Notes: generated by a model not told the origin, from the letters alone. A stretch of 45,693 nucleotides of DNA from Candidatus Schmidhempelia bombi str. Bimp (GCF_000471645.3 NZ_AWGA01000074.1:1-45693), one strand, 5' to 3'; positions 6,573 through 16,388 are shown, counted from the first letter of the stretch. Made by a program: numbers and translations.

Positions 6573-7836
6573 GAGGGATATAACGCCCAATTAATTCAAG
6601 TAATCGATTTAAGGCACCTTGATTTTGTTTTAAGATCTGATAGGCATTTTTACCCATCGCAATCGCATGATCTCTATTATCCAATAAGTGGGTGACTTGC
6701 TTAGCGAGTTCTTGAGGTTGATCGGAGACGATACAGAGCCCGCCTGCTTTTGCAAGTTGCTGGCTAATTGTACGGAAATTAAATGTATGTTGCCCCACTA
6801 TAATGGGTAATTGATGTAATGCGGGTTCTAATGGATTGTGACCACCATGTTCAACCAAACTTCCCCCCACAAAAGCAATATCAGCTAAGGCATAAAGTTG
6901 CAATAATTCCCCCATCGTATCACCTATAATGACTTGAGTGTGTGGTGAAGGGGGCTGATTTTGGCTACGCAGTTGATAGCGTAACCCCATTGTGGCAACT
7001 AATTTTTCTACCTTTTTAAATCGTTCAGGATGACGAGGCACTAAAATCAATAATAGATCAGGATGGGTAACACAGATATGTTGATAAGCCTGTAGTAAGA
7101 TTTCATCCTCGCCATGATGGGTACTCGCGGCAATCCATACGGGGCGGGTAAGTTGCCATTCACGCTTTAACTGCTCGATATGAGTGAGTTGCGAATCGGT
7201 AAGTGAAATATCAAATTTAATACTGCCCGTTACCGCCAAATGTGATGCAGGTAATCCAAGTTGAACAAAACGATTGCCATCTTGTTGGTTTTGCGCGGCA
7301 ATTAAAGTAATTTTTTCTAGAATAGCTTGGGTAAACTTGCCAAATTTTGCATAACCTTTGGCAGAACGTTCCGATAACCGCGCATTAGCAATAATCAGTG
7401 GAATACTGTTTTTATGTAGTCCAGTAATAAAATTTGGCCATAATTCGGTTTCCATCACAATAGCAAGCTTAGGTTTTACTGTGCGTAAGAAACGATGAAT
7501 GGCGCCCGGCAAATCATAGGGTAAATAAACATGACTAACGGAATCGCCTAATAAGGTTGTCACGCGTTCAGACCCTGTAGGGGTCATGGTTGTTACGGTG
7601 ATCGGATAATCTGGATAACGTTGCTGCAATGCTTTAATTAAAGGGATAGCTGCAATCGTTTCACCAACCGATACCGAATGGATTAATATCCCATTCGGTA
7701 TTACCTTATTATGACAAAAACCATAGCGTTCTAACCAACGTTGACGGTAATTGGGCGCTTTTAAACTACGCAATAATAAACGTAACCAAATTAAAGGCTG
7801 TATGATATAAAGTAATAAAGTATAAATCGTGAGCAT
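6565..7836 (-). CDS. waaA: Kdo transferase WaaA (KdtA)
   Basis: Transfers Kdo residues from CMP-Kdo to lipid IVA, joining lipid A to the lipopolysaccharide core at the inner membrane. The 423 residues match the family length (E. coli 425). An N-terminal membrane anchor (residues 1-24) is followed by WLERYGF, the catalytic HSVSVGE with Glu59, the TTMTPTGSER segment, and the C-terminal GT-B half with FVGGSLVEHGGHNPLEPA. It starts 7 bases after the orn stop and overlaps hemH, so the three genes are probably cotranscribed. Whether one or two Kdo units are added cannot be told from the sequence. Confidence 0.96.
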   Translation of the reverse strand: MLTIYTLLLYIIQPLIWLRLLLRSLKAPNYRQRWLERYGFCHNKVIPNGILIHSVSVGETIAAIPLIKALQQRYPDYPITVTTMTPTGSERVTTLLGDSVSHVYLPYDLPGAIHRFLRTVKPKLAIVMETELWPNFITGLHKNSIPLIIANARLSERSAKGYAKFGKFTQAILEKITLIAAQNQQDGNRFVQLGLPASHLAVTGSIKFDISLTDSQLTHIEQLKREWQLTRPVWIAASTHHGEDEILLQAYQHICVTHPDLLLILVPRHPERFKKVEKLVATMGLRYQLRSQNQPPSPHTQVIIGDTMGELLQLYALADIAFVGGSLVEHGGHNPLEPALHQLPIIVGQHTFNFRTISQQLAKAGGLCIVSDQPQELAKQVTHLLDNRDHAIAMGKNAYQILKQNQGALNRLLELIGRYIPHE

Positions 7837-7843
7837 AAAGAGT

Positions 7844-8401
7844 TTATTCTTGAATAAAATGTTGACGATAGTAAGCTAATTCAGCAATCGAATCTTTAAT
7901 ATCATCTAAGGCTTGATGGGTAGCGTGTTTAGTCAAACCCGTTAAGATTTCTGGTTTCCAGCGTTTAGCTAACTCTTTTAACGTGCTTACATCAAGGTAT
8001 CGATAGTGAAAATAGGCCTCAAGCTTTGGCATATAGCGGTATAGAAAACGTCGATCTTGACCAATACTATTGCCACAAATTGGCGAACAATTTTCTGGTA
8101 CCCACTGTTTTAAAAAATCGATCGTGTGTTGTTCTGCCTGCTGTTCGGTTACGGTACTTGCTCTGACTCTTTCTATCAGACCGGTACGCGTATGCGTATT
8201 GATATTCCAATCATCCATTAATGATAATTGCTGTTCTGATTGATTAATCGCAAAAACAGGGCCTTCTGCTAAAATATTAAGATTGGAATCGGTGACGATT
8301 GTGGCAATTTCAATGATCCGATCCTGCTCTGGTGAAAGTCCTGTCATTTCTAAATCAATCCAGATAAGATTGTTTTTACTATTAGAAGATAAGTTTGTCA
8401 T
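7844..8401 (-). CDS. orn: Oligoribonuclease Orn
   Basis: A 3'-5' exonuclease that finishes RNA decay by degrading 2-5-mers, including pGpG from cyclic di-GMP turnover. The 185 residues show the DEDDh motifs: WIDLEMTG (Asp and Glu), the central aspartate in [10 protein letters not shown], and [10 protein letters not shown] with the final His and Asp. Length and order are as in E. coli Orn. It diverges from rsgA with fewer than 100 bases between them; the same orn/rsgA divergent pair is found in enterobacteria. Confidence 0.97.
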   Translation of the reverse strand: MTNLSSNSKNNLIWIDLEMTGLSPEQDRIIEIATIVTDSNLNILAEGPVFAINQSEQQLSLMDDWNINTHTRTGLIERVRASTVTEQQAEQHTIDFLKQWVPENCSPICGNSIGQDRRFLYRYMPKLEAYFHYRYLDVSTLKELAKRWKPEILTGLTKHATHQALDDIKDSIAELAYYRQHFIQE

Positions 8402-8498
8402 AATTAACCGCTGTAGAAATTATCTTTTTTGTTGCAAGTAGTGTAGCATATCTACCACACAGTTTTAACATTTAACGTTGCCAAACCAACAGGATATT

Positions 8499-9566
8499 GT
8501 GAGTAAAAATAAATTATCAAAAAATCAGAAACGGCGAGTTCAAGCCAATCATGAACAGCGTAGAAAATTAACGTCTCAAGCATTACATAAAGAGCTAGCA
8601 GAGAAGGACGTCGCACCACCTGACACCTTATTTGGTGATGCCCATGAAGGATTAGTGATCAGCCGCTATGGCAAATTGGCGGATGTTGAAGATCGATTAG
8701 GACATATCCACCGGTGTAATATTCGCCGGACACTCCCTTCATTAGTGACCGGTGATCGAGTCGTGTGGCGCCCGAGTCTAGATGGTCACACCAATGGTAT
8801 CATTGAGGCAGTTCAAGAACGTAAAACTGAATTTATGCGCCCAGACTTTTATGATGGCGTAAAAACTGTTGCGGCTAATGTTGATCAAATCATTATTGTT
8901 TCAGCAGTCGTTCCTGAGTTATCTCTCAATATTATTGATCGTTATCTGGTTGCATGTGAAACAATGCGTATTAAACCGATCATTGTTTTAAATAAAGTGG
9001 ATCTTCTCTCCACCGATCAACGACAACGCATGGCGGATAAATTGGCTATTTATCAAGATATTGGCTACCAAACTTTATTCGTTTCAAAGCAAACTGGAGA
9101 AGGTATTGCAGAACTAAGAACACGACTCCAAGACCATGTTTCGATTTTTGTTGGGCAATCGGGGGTGGGTAAATCAAGCTTGATCAATTTATTCCTACCT
9201 GAACGGTTACAACCTGCCAATATTGGCGAAATTTCACAAGCATCGCGATTGGGTCAACATACTACCACTACGGCTAAATTATATCATCTAGTTGAAGGGG
9301 GAAGTATCATTGATTCTCCGGGGGTACGTGAGTTTGGTCTATGGCATTTAGAGCCAGCACAAATAAGTCAGGGATTTATTGAATTTGCCCCTTATTTAGG
9401 TACGTGTCAGTTTCGCGACTGTACTCACCAATACGATCCAGGTTGTGCGTTACAACAGGCTGTGGGACAAAATAAAATTAGTGCTACTCGCTTTGAAAAT
9501 TACCATCGTATTTTACAATCGATGGCAGAAATCTTAGCTAAAAGTCATCGTCATTATAATAAATAG
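8499..9566 (+). CDS. rsgA: Ribosome small-subunit-dependent GTPase RsgA
   Basis: A circularly permuted GTPase that checks late 30S ribosome maturation. Numbered from the GTG at 8499 (355 residues): N-terminal basic tail and OB fold, G4 motif NKVD at 165-168, P-loop GQSGVGKSS at 219-227, G3 DSPG at 272-275, and a C-terminal zinc site with Cys303, Cys308, His310 and Cys316. The reading frame extends 7 codons upstream to a TTG, but the GTG gives the SKNKLSK N-terminus seen in E. coli and has AGGA just before it. A terminator follows. Confidence 0.96.
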   Translation: MSKNKLSKNQKRRVQANHEQRRKLTSQALHKELAEKDVAPPDTLFGDAHEGLVISRYGKLADVEDRLGHIHRCNIRRTLPSLVTGDRVVWRPSLDGHTNGIIEAVQERKTEFMRPDFYDGVKTVAANVDQIIIVSAVVPELSLNIIDRYLVACETMRIKPIIVLNKVDLLSTDQRQRMADKLAIYQDIGYQTLFVSKQTGEGIAELRTRLQDHVSIFVGQSGVGKSSLINLFLPERLQPANIGEISQASRLGQHTTTTAKLYHLVEGGSIIDSPGVREFGLWHLEPAQISQGFIEFAPYLGTCQFRDCTHQYDPGCALQQAVGQNKISATRFENYHRILQSMAEILAKSHRHYNK

Positions 9567-9600
9567 CGATCGTTTTTCAGGCTAGTATCACAATCAAGTA

Positions 9601-9636
9601 AACAGAGCGGAAATGAGTTATCCGCTTTGTTTTTTT
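9601..9636 (+). terminator. Terminator between rsgA and hdeD
   Basis: AACAGAGCGGA pairs with TCCGCTTTGTT (one G-T pair) across a 9-base loop and runs into a T tract. It ends rsgA and lies 7 bases from the stop of the converging hdeD-like gene. Confidence 0.8.
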
Positions 9637-9642
9637 ATGTTC

Positions 9643-10218
9643 TCAATGTGACATCAGGCGTTGAGTGGATTTAAGCGCAATACCAATACTAATATAAGCC
9701 CAACCTTGAAAAATTAAATCTAGGCCCAAAAACAGACCTAAAACCCATACACTATTACTTGGCCATTCTACCACGATTAATAGTCCTAGAATAAAGGTAA
9801 TAATACCAGAGCACAGTAACCATCCCCATTGCGGGATATGACGATTATGTAGCGCTCCCATAATTTGTACTGTCCCTCCCACTAAGAGCAATATAGCCAT
9901 CATTAAGGTCAGCGCTGAAGACGCAAGGATTGGATTGTAAATGGCGACCACTCCTGTGACGATATAAAGTATGCCCATTATCGCCCAAAGTGCGGTTTGA
10001 CCGAATCCTTTAATTTGAAAAGAGTGGACCACTTGGGTAATACCAGCAAAGATAAGTAAAAGCGCAATATAATAAACAGAAAATACCGTCGCAAAAAATT
10101 GATAAATCAGTGCAAAGAAGCCAAGGCATAATAAAATAGCCCCAATGACAATAAACCATCCCCACTTATTACCAAATGCTTCTGGCAACGTATCTTTTGT
10201 TAACGTAGTTCCTTTCAT
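9643..10218 (-). CDS. HdeD family (DUF308) membrane protein
   Basis: A 191-residue integral inner-membrane protein with about six hydrophobic helices arranged as short hairpins, the DUF308/HdeD repeat pattern (WAIMGILYIVTGVVAIYNP and the later GLLIVVEWP repeat). E. coli HdeD contributes to acid resistance at high cell density; the biochemical role of the family is not settled. No hdeA or hdeB genes are near, so an acid-resistance role here is only a family-based guess. The gene is alone, with AAGGAAAT before the ATG and 499 gene-free bases between it and proQ. Confidence 0.85.
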   Translation of the reverse strand: MKGTTLTKDTLPEAFGNKWGWFIVIGAILLCLGFFALIYQFFATVFSVYYIALLLIFAGITQVVHSFQIKGFGQTALWAIMGILYIVTGVVAIYNPILASSALTLMMAILLLVGGTVQIMGALHNRHIPQWGWLLCSGIITFILGLLIVVEWPSNSVWVLGLFLGLDLIFQGWAYISIGIALKSTQRLMSH

Positions 10219-10717
10219 AACACATATTTCCTTATCAGTGTCCCTTTATCCATGATGAATCCATTTTACACCTATAAAAACAAAAAAAATGTTTTACTCT
10301 AAAAATTAAATGATAATTATTTGAAAACTAACGGTGATAAAAGCGTGACGTAAAAAACAGAGAAACGTATAAAAAATCACTTTTCACCTATTAATAGATA
10401 AGCAAAACAAATTTTGCATTCGTTATCCTAGGCTGGGATAAAATAAGTTGATGACGTTCATTAAATCAACAAAAAAGAGAATAAATAACCGAATACATCA
10501 TTATAAGGTCTAGGATTAGCGAAAAATATCGCATTATTTATTGTCATATTAGAATTAATTTGTGATGATATCCAACAACTAAACTTAATTATTGATATTA
10601 ATAAAATTAAGATACTTATTGGAAATATTAAAATAACTGATATTTGTTATGTACTTTAGCGTATGAGTTATTATAATAAACACTGTTTTTTATCTCTTGT
10701 TGTTTTTGGAACTTTAA
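10219..10717. other. Gene-free divergent region between hdeD-like gene and proQ
   Basis: These 499 very AT-rich bases contain no ORF I would accept. One inverted repeat, CTTAATT (10584-10590) with AATTAAG (10605-10611), is visible. The region must hold promoters for both genes, but I cannot place them with confidence. Confidence 0.6.
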
Positions 10718-11368
10718 ATGGAAAACCAATCTAAATTTAAGACCAGTAAAGATATTATTTCTTACCTAGCTACACAATTCCCTCAATGCTTTTCAGTTGA
10801 AGGAGAAGCAAAACCGCTCAAAATTGGTATTTTTCAAGATATCGTCGCACGCTTAGATGATGAAACGTTATTTAGTAAGGTCAGATTGCGTGCCGCTTTA
10901 CGTACTTACACATTAAGCTGGCGTTATTTACACTGCATTAAAGCTGATCAAGTGCGTGTCGATTTAGATGGTAACCCATGTGGTGTGTTGACGGCTGAAC
11001 ATGTAGAGCATGCAAGATTAAAATTGAAAGAAGGGAAAGATAAATTAAAAGCGCAACGAATTGAACAACAAAAAGCAGAAAAAGTCGCAAATAAAGGACA
11101 ACGTACTACCAAAGTAGTTAAATCCGCAGCGAATAGTTCAATAAACAAAGTTAGCAAAAAAAGTAAAACAACATCAGGAAAAGCAAAAGACGCCGTTTCA
11201 ATAGAGCCTGTTGATTTAGCCACATTACATGCTGGGGATCAAGTTAAAGTTAATTTAAGTAGCAAGCCTGTTGCAGCCATATTTGTCGCTAATGAGAAAG
11301 ATAATGTGCGAGTAAAACTTTTATCGGGTATGGAATTAACCGTTAAATCGGAATATATTATTAAATAA
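10718..11368 (+). CDS. proQ: RNA chaperone ProQ
   Basis: A FinO-family RNA-binding protein that stabilises small RNAs and 3' untranslated regions. The 216 residues divide into the FinO domain (about 10-115, with FPQCFSVEGEAKPLKIGIFQD and LRAALRTYTLSWRYLHCI), a lysine- and alanine-rich linker (about 115-165) and a short C-terminal Tudor-like domain (LHAGDQVKVNLSSKPVAAIFV). Order and length fit E. coli ProQ. prc follows 46 bases after its stop, the same proQ-prc order as in E. coli, so they are probably cotranscribed. Confidence 0.95.
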   Translation: MENQSKFKTSKDIISYLATQFPQCFSVEGEAKPLKIGIFQDIVARLDDETLFSKVRLRAALRTYTLSWRYLHCIKADQVRVDLDGNPCGVLTAEHVEHARLKLKEGKDKLKAQRIEQQKAEKVANKGQRTTKVVKSAANSSINKVSKKSKTTSGKAKDAVSIEPVDLATLHAGDQVKVNLSSKPVAAIFVANEKDNVRVKLLSGMELTVKSEYIIK

Positions 11369-11414
11369 GTTCAAACTATATCGTATAAAGTTGACTTTTA
11401 ACGCGAGAAATTGG

Positions 11415-13436
11415 ATGAAAAAAAAATTATTACAGATAATCGCTGGTATTGTGGGGTTATGTTTATTTTGTAATATAAGTTTTGCTAAAGACTATACTAT
11501 TGAGCAATTACCCCAGTTAACCCAAGATCCGATACATAAAATCGTTTCTCGCCGTGTTACTAATTACTTTACTCAATCCCATTATCATCATTTCATCTTG
11601 GATGAGGATTTTTCAGAACGGATTTTTGATCGCTATTTTAAACAGCTTGATTTTAGTAAGGCTTTACTGACAGCGGCGGATGTTGCGCGATTTGAACCAC
11701 AAAAAACAGTGTTTGCTCGCGAGCTTAAAACGGGTAATCTTACCACGGCTTTCAATATTTACAATTTCGTATTAAAAAAACGATTTTTACGCTATCAATA
11801 TGCCTTATCGTTATTAGAAAAGCCAATGGATTTTAGCGATGATCAAACCATTGATTTTGATCGCGAAAAAATGCCTTGGCCAGTTTCTGAGCAAGAATTA
11901 GATGCTTACTGGCAAAAAAGAGTAAAGTTTGATGAATTAAGTTTAGCGTTAACGGGTAAAAATGAAAAAGAAATTCGTGAGATACTTCAAAAACGCTATC
12001 GTCAAGTACTTAAAATTTTAATCCAAAATAATAGCGAAGATGCCTTTCAGGTATTTATGAATGCCTTTGCTAGAGAAATTGATCCCCATACCAGTTATTT
12101 AGCGCCACGTAAAAAACGTGATTTTGATTCAGATATGAGCCTCTCTTTTGAGGGGATCGGCGCTACACTCAATATGGAAGAAGATTATGCAACAATTGTC
12201 TCTTTCGTTACTGGGGGACCCGCTGAAAAAAGTAAGCAATTAGCCATAGGTGATAGAATTATTGGTGTTGGGCAGAAAGGGAAACCGATTGAAGATGTCA
12301 TTGGATGGCGATTAGATGATATTGTTGATCTCATTCGTGGTCCAAAAGGATCGAAAGTGAGGCTTGAGATCTTATCTGCTAATAGTAATGCCAAACCTAA
12401 AACAATAGAGTTAAAACGTGATACGATTCATTTTGAAGATAAGGAAGTTAAATCCTCGATTATTGAAACATCACGCGGCAAAGTTGGTGTACTTGAGATC
12501 CCAAGCTTTTATCTTGGTTTAACCGAAAAAACGACCCATTTATTAGCTGAACTTAAGGATAAAGTGGATAGCGTTGTTATCGATTTACGATCAAACGGCG
12601 GGGGATCATTAGGGGAAGTGATTACTCTGACGGGGCTATTTATTCAATCTGGACCTGTAGTACAAGTGAGAGATAATTTGCAGCATATTACCCAATATCA
12701 GGATCGGGATAATGTGGTGTATTACAATGGTCCTTTGGTCGTCTTAGTTGATCGTTATAGTGCATCGGCCTCTGAAATATTTTCAGCTGCACTCCAAGAT
12801 TATGGTCGAGCAGTGATTGTTGGTGAAACAACGTTTGGTAAAGGTACGGTACAAACATTAAGAAATATTGCTTATCCTATTGATGAAAGAATCCATCCTG
12901 ATTGGCCAGCCTTAGGTGGTGTACAGTACACCATTCAGAAATTCTACCGTATTAATGGTGGCAGTACACAATTGAAAGGCGTAAGCCCTGATATTGCCAT
13001 GACCAATTCAGAACTGGCTTATGAAACGGGTGAACGGTTTATGGATAATGCATTACCATGGGATAGTGTGCCAGTCGCTAGCTATCATAAAATAGGGAAT
13101 ATTTCTGATATATTACCTGAGATGAAATTAAAGCATGAACAGCGCATAAAAGTAAATCCAGAATTTAATTATATTGAAGAGGATATTCAACGACTTAATC
13201 AACAAAAAGCGCATCAATATATATTCTCGCTTAACCAAGCAAAGCGAGAACAAGAGCAACATGAAAATGACCAACGAGAATTGCTTAGAGTCAATGCCCG
13301 TTTAAATAAGATGTCACTGCCGCCTATTGCTAGTATAGATGAGCTACCGAAAGAGTATAAAATTCCGGATGCTTTTTTAGATGAATCCGTAGAGATTGCG
13401 CTTGATTTAACAGAACACTATAAAGAATTAAAATAG
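11415..13436 (+). CDS. prc: Periplasmic tail-specific protease Prc (Tsp)
   Basis: Degrades periplasmic proteins with hydrophobic C-termini and processes cell-wall enzymes. Starting at the ATG at 11415 the protein has 673 residues with a signal peptide of about 24 residues (KKK, hydrophobic core, cleavage after SFA). A PDZ domain lies near 240-325 (LSFEGIGATLN onward), followed by the S41 protease core with the nucleophile region SASASE at 449-454 and the lysine of GKGTVQ at 476. The reading frame opens 24 bases earlier at a TTG, but this would bury the signal peptide, and GAGA lies 6 bases before the ATG. Length agrees with E. coli Prc (682). Confidence 0.95.
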   Translation: MKKKLLQIIAGIVGLCLFCNISFAKDYTIEQLPQLTQDPIHKIVSRRVTNYFTQSHYHHFILDEDFSERIFDRYFKQLDFSKALLTAADVARFEPQKTVFARELKTGNLTTAFNIYNFVLKKRFLRYQYALSLLEKPMDFSDDQTIDFDREKMPWPVSEQELDAYWQKRVKFDELSLALTGKNEKEIREILQKRYRQVLKILIQNNSEDAFQVFMNAFAREIDPHTSYLAPRKKRDFDSDMSLSFEGIGATLNMEEDYATIVSFVTGGPAEKSKQLAIGDRIIGVGQKGKPIEDVIGWRLDDIVDLIRGPKGSKVRLEILSANSNAKPKTIELKRDTIHFEDKEVKSSIIETSRGKVGVLEIPSFYLGLTEKTTHLLAELKDKVDSVVIDLRSNGGGSLGEVITLTGLFIQSGPVVQVRDNLQHITQYQDRDNVVYYNGPLVVLVDRYSASASEIFSAALQDYGRAVIVGETTFGKGTVQTLRNIAYPIDERIHPDWPALGGVQYTIQKFYRINGGSTQLKGVSPDIAMTNSELAYETGERFMDNALPWDSVPVASYHKIGNISDILPEMKLKHEQRIKVNPEFNYIEEDIQRLNQQKAHQYIFSLNQAKREQEQHENDQRELLRVNARLNKMSLPPIASIDELPKEYKIPDAFLDESVEIALDLTEHYKELK

Positions 13437-13531
13437 CATAAAATTTAATCATGTAGGTGTAGTGGATTTTATTTGGTTAAATGCTACACAATCGCTATAG
13501 TTATAAAAAATTTGTTATGGAGTAAAGAGTT

Positions 13532-13621
13532 ATGAATAAAGATTTAAAATTTGCCTTAATGACTGTATCATCTTTTATCATTTTGATGATTTTATTTGGG
13601 TCTCAGGTGGTATTACATTAA
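13532..13621 (+). CDS. ynhF: YnhF-type small membrane protein, 29 residues
   Basis: An ATG with GGAG 9 bases upstream opens a 29-codon frame reading MNKDLKFALMTV, a hydrophobic helix, and ending VVLH. The short charged start, single membrane segment and terminal LH match the 29-residue E. coli peptide YnhF (which begins MSTDLKFSLVT and ends AALH). YnhF is an inner-membrane peptide of unknown function. It lies between prc and tRNA-Ser, 95 bases after prc. The call rests on recalled similarity over a very short sequence; length, motif and ribosome site agree. Confidence 0.75.
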   Translation: MNKDLKFALMTVSSFIILMILFGSQVVLH

Positions 13622-13709
13622 TTAAGACACTTGACCAACGGCTAAGGAATCATTATAGTATGCGTCCTAGCAAGTCGCCTTATGACTATATATTTAATGA
13701 AAGAATTTA

Positions 13710-13797
13710 GGTGAGATGTCCGAGAGGCTGAAGGAGCACGCCTGGAAAGTGTGTATACGGCAACGTATCGAGGGTTCGAATCCCTCTCTCACCGCCA
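13710..13797 (+). tRNA. tRNA-Ser (anticodon GGA)
   Basis: An 88-base class II tRNA with encoded CCA. Acceptor stem GGTGAGA/TCTCACC, long variable arm (GTATACGGCAACGTATC), T-loop GGTTCGAATCC, and anticodon GGA at 13744-13746 in the loop CTGGAAA. A terminator follows within 10 bases. Confidence 0.97.
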
Positions 13798-13806
13798 TGT
13801 TTAAAT

Positions 13807-13835
13807 AGGATTCCCTACTGGGGATCCTTTTTTCT
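13807..13835 (+). terminator. Terminator after tRNA-Ser
   Basis: AGGATTCCC pairs with GGGGATCCT (one T-G wobble) across a 4-base loop, followed by T7. Confidence 0.85.
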
Positions 13836-14107
13836 TTATGGGGTTATCCTATAAATAATGATCATCATTGATGTATTATCCAGATAATATTACTCTTACT
13901 GCATTCGATTTTAACGACTATCCATATACAACAATAATTAAATAGGTTGATTTAAATTAAATCTGTAACACTTATCCTAAATGTTGTGCTAACTTATGCA
14001 TATTTTCAATTAAATTGCTATTAAGTTAACCACTTATCTCAAGAGTATAAAATTAACTATAAGTTGTTAGAATGGCAACTTATATCAATGATTAGAGGAT
14101 CTGTTTT
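13836..14107. other. Gene-free region before gmhA
   Basis: AT-rich sequence with no ORF. It holds the gmhA promoter and its GAGGAT ribosome site; nothing else is visible. Confidence 0.6.
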
Positions 14108-14689
14108 ATGTATCATCATCAAATAAAGGCTGAATTAAAACAAGCCAGTGACGTTTTAGATAAATTTTTAACCGATAACCATAATATTCAAACTATCCAA
14201 GAGGCGGCTCTATTATTAGCAAATTGTTTTAAACAGGGGGGTAAAGTGCTGTCCTGTGGTAATGGTGGTTCTCATTGTGATGCAATGCATTTTGCTGAAG
14301 AGTTAACGGGACGCTATCGAGAAAATCGACCGGGTTATCCTGCCATCGCTATTTCTGATCCTAGTCATTTATCGTGTGTTGGTAACGATTTCGGCTATCA
14401 GTTTGTCTTTGCTCGTTATATTGAAGCAGTCGGCCAATCTGGCGATGTACTATTTGCGCTTTCAACTTCAGGAAATTCTGCCAATATCATTAAAGCAATA
14501 GAAGCCGCTAAAAACAAAGGGATGAAAGTCATCACATTAACAGGGAAAGATGGCGGAACCATGGCAAATCTAGCGGATGTGGAAATTAGAGTTCCTCATT
14601 TTGGTTATGCGGATCGAATCCAAGAAGTCCATATCAAAATTATTCATATTTTAATTATGTTAATTGAACAAGAGATGGTCAAAGAATAG
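14108..14689 (+). CDS. gmhA: Sedoheptulose 7-phosphate isomerase GmhA (LpcA)
   Basis: First step of ADP-heptose synthesis for the lipopolysaccharide inner core: isomerises sedoheptulose 7-phosphate to D-glycero-D-manno-heptose 7-phosphate. The 193-residue SIS-domain protein contains [18 protein letters not shown] with metal and catalytic residues His61 and Glu65, the phosphate-binding STSGNS at 120-124, and Gln172 and His180 near the C-terminus, the same numbers as in the E. coli enzyme. The gene is monocistronic here, with GAGGAT 8 bases before the ATG. Confidence 0.96.
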   Translation: MYHHQIKAELKQASDVLDKFLTDNHNIQTIQEAALLLANCFKQGGKVLSCGNGGSHCDAMHFAEELTGRYRENRPGYPAIAISDPSHLSCVGNDFGYQFVFARYIEAVGQSGDVLFALSTSGNSANIIKAIEAAKNKGMKVITLTGKDGGTMANLADVEIRVPHFGYADRIQEVHIKIIHILIMLIEQEMVKE

Positions 14690-15166
14690 TAAATATATTT
14701 ATAGTGAAAAATGAATCAATTCTTTTTTAAAAAGTAATTTTATAATTCGGTTTTGTTTAATGAGAATTTATCCGATATTACTATAATATTTAAGCGTACT
14801 TTATTATGTTTTTTATGTAACATTTATGCTAAATACCCATTTTTTGCATGATAATAAATGATACGCTTTTTTTACGTTAGCACTTAATTATTGTATCTAA
14901 TTTGATATTTAAGCCGCTATGTTGGCTTATTCATTGCCTGTTAATAAATGGTGAACAATTATGATAATATAATTTTTGATTAAGAGTAATCGTAAAATGA
15001 TGGGATATAAAAGGAAAAACTAATTTTATATCGGTATATCATTGCGTAATCTATATAACTCAAATACCATTTAATCATAGTAGATAAAAACTATTATTGA
15101 CGATAGATAATAAAAAAAGACACCGAAGTGTCTTTTTTATTATCTAAATATACAAGGATATCTAAA
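14690..15166. other. Gene-free convergent region between gmhA and porin gene
   Basis: These 477 bases hold no ORF. A weak hairpin AAGCC/GGCTT (14911-14927) and the strong terminator at 15106-15145 are visible. The length is unusual for a converging pair, but I see no structured RNA in it that I would name. Confidence 0.55.
15106..15145. terminator. Bidirectional terminator downstream of the porin gene
   Basis: AGACAC, CGAA loop, GTGTCT flanked by an A7 run and a T6 run, with GATAAT/ATTATC pairing outside. It is symmetrical and can terminate the porin transcript (minus strand) and any gmhA read-through. Confidence 0.9.
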
Positions 15167-16234
15167 TTAGAATTGGTAGATTAAACCTAAACCAACAGTG
15201 TCTTTAGTATTCGCTTTACCAAAATCATCTTCATCTAACAAGTTGATTTTATAATCAACAATTGCAGTGATATTTTTGCTGAAGTCATAAGATGCACCAA
15301 CTTCTATATATTTAACTAAATCAAAGCTCTCATCAACTTTAGCTTTGTGTTGTACATAAGCAATAGAAGGAGTTAAACGACCAACTTCAAAGTCCAGACC
15401 ATATTGAGCAACAACTTCAAAACCACGATATTTTAGTTTGTAAGACTCATTATCTTCTTCGTCAATTAATTTATTTCTACCATCTACGTAAATAGCGGCA
15501 ACATATAGGTCGTTAGCATCATATTTTAAACCCGCCCCCCAAGTTCTGTCATCGCCACCTCTAGCTTGAGCATATGCACCCGCAAATGATAAACCTGTAT
15601 CTAAGATTTTATAATCAAAATTTGCACCGTATGCTTCTTGAATTCTAGCATCCGTTTCTTTCCAACTTACAATACCATTATCATCTTCATTAAGTCCGTA
15701 TTTACCAGACGATTTTCCATCGGCATATTGTAAAGCGAAGTCGAAACCATCGACTAAACCAAATAAGTTACTATTGCGGTAAGTAACAACTCCACTTGTA
15801 CGTTCTGAAAGTAAATATTGTTTACCAGAAGCATCACCACCAAATTCTGGTAATACGTCAGTATAAGAAGTAATTGCTTTAACAATACCGTCATTTTTAC
15901 CGTAGTCGATAGAACCGATATCACCGAAGTTTAAACCAACAAAAGCGTAACGAGTTTCAACACTACCACCGTTCGCTTTAGTATTCCATTCAGCACGACC
16001 ATAACCAGATACGGAATCAGTGATTTGAGTTTCACCCGTAAAACCTAAACGTGCTTCAGTTTTGTCACCTTCGCCATCAATCTTATTATCTCTATCAGTA
16101 ATATGGTTTACAGCTTTTACACGACCGTTGATGTTTAATTTGTTACCGTCTTTGTTCCATACTTCGATAGAAGCGTTTGCCGCACCCGCTACTAAAAGAG
16201 CAGGGATAGCGATAGCTAATAAATTACGTTTCAT
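15167..16234 (-). CDS. General outer-membrane porin, OmpF/OmpC type
   Basis: A 355-residue trimeric-porin family protein for passive diffusion of small solutes. A 21-residue signal peptide (MKRNLLAIAI..., cleavage after ANA) is followed by alternating amphipathic strands, the typical YGRAEWNTK and RYAFVGLNFGDIGSIDYGKNDG (start of loop 3, ending PEFGGDAS) and the C-terminal aromatic signal GLIYQF for BAM recognition. It lies next to asnS, pncB and pepN as ompF does in E. coli, so it is the positional counterpart of OmpF. GAGGG precedes the ATG. A perfect inverted repeat lies in the presumed promoter. Confidence 0.92.
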   Translation of the reverse strand: MKRNLLAIAIPALLVAGAANASIEVWNKDGNKLNINGRVKAVNHITDRDNKIDGEGDKTEARLGFTGETQITDSVSGYGRAEWNTKANGGSVETRYAFVGLNFGDIGSIDYGKNDGIVKAITSYTDVLPEFGGDASGKQYLLSERTSGVVTYRNSNLFGLVDGFDFALQYADGKSSGKYGLNEDDNGIVSWKETDARIQEAYGANFDYKILDTGLSFAGAYAQARGGDDRTWGAGLKYDANDLYVAAIYVDGRNKLIDEEDNESYKLKYRGFEVVAQYGLDFEVGRLTPSIAYVQHKAKVDESFDLVKYIEVGASYDFSKNITAIVDYKINLLDEDDFGKANTKDTVGLGLIYQF

Positions 16235-16260
16235 TTTATACCCTCGTTAATGTTTATTTA

Positions 16261-16298
16261 AGACACCTGCCACTGCTCTAATTGCGAGTTTGGTGTCT
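16261..16298 (-). other. Hairpin AGACACC/GGTGTCT in the porin upstream region
   Basis: Seven-base arms with a 24-base loop between the porin promoter region and the porin start. It is most likely a stem in the porin mRNA leader, where such stems stabilise outer-membrane-protein messages, or a remnant asnS terminator. Confidence 0.35.
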
Positions 16299-16367
16299 GT
16301 TATAAGTAGGCAATAACCAAAATTTATTCTGAGTTACTGCCATTTAGTTTCAGTGCTACACGTTATA

Positions 16368-16388
16368 TTGATTTTACATTAAAATCAA
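16368..16388 (-). promoter_or_regulatory. Inverted repeat in the presumed porin promoter
   Basis: Perfect arms TTGATTTT (16368-16375) and AAAATCAA (16381-16388), 5-base spacer. Read on the minus strand, it begins with TTGATT and is directly followed by TATAAC, so it would overlap -35/-10 elements (spacer about 15). A dimeric regulator bound here would control the porin. The arms are the same as at 1490-1508. Confidence 0.4.
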
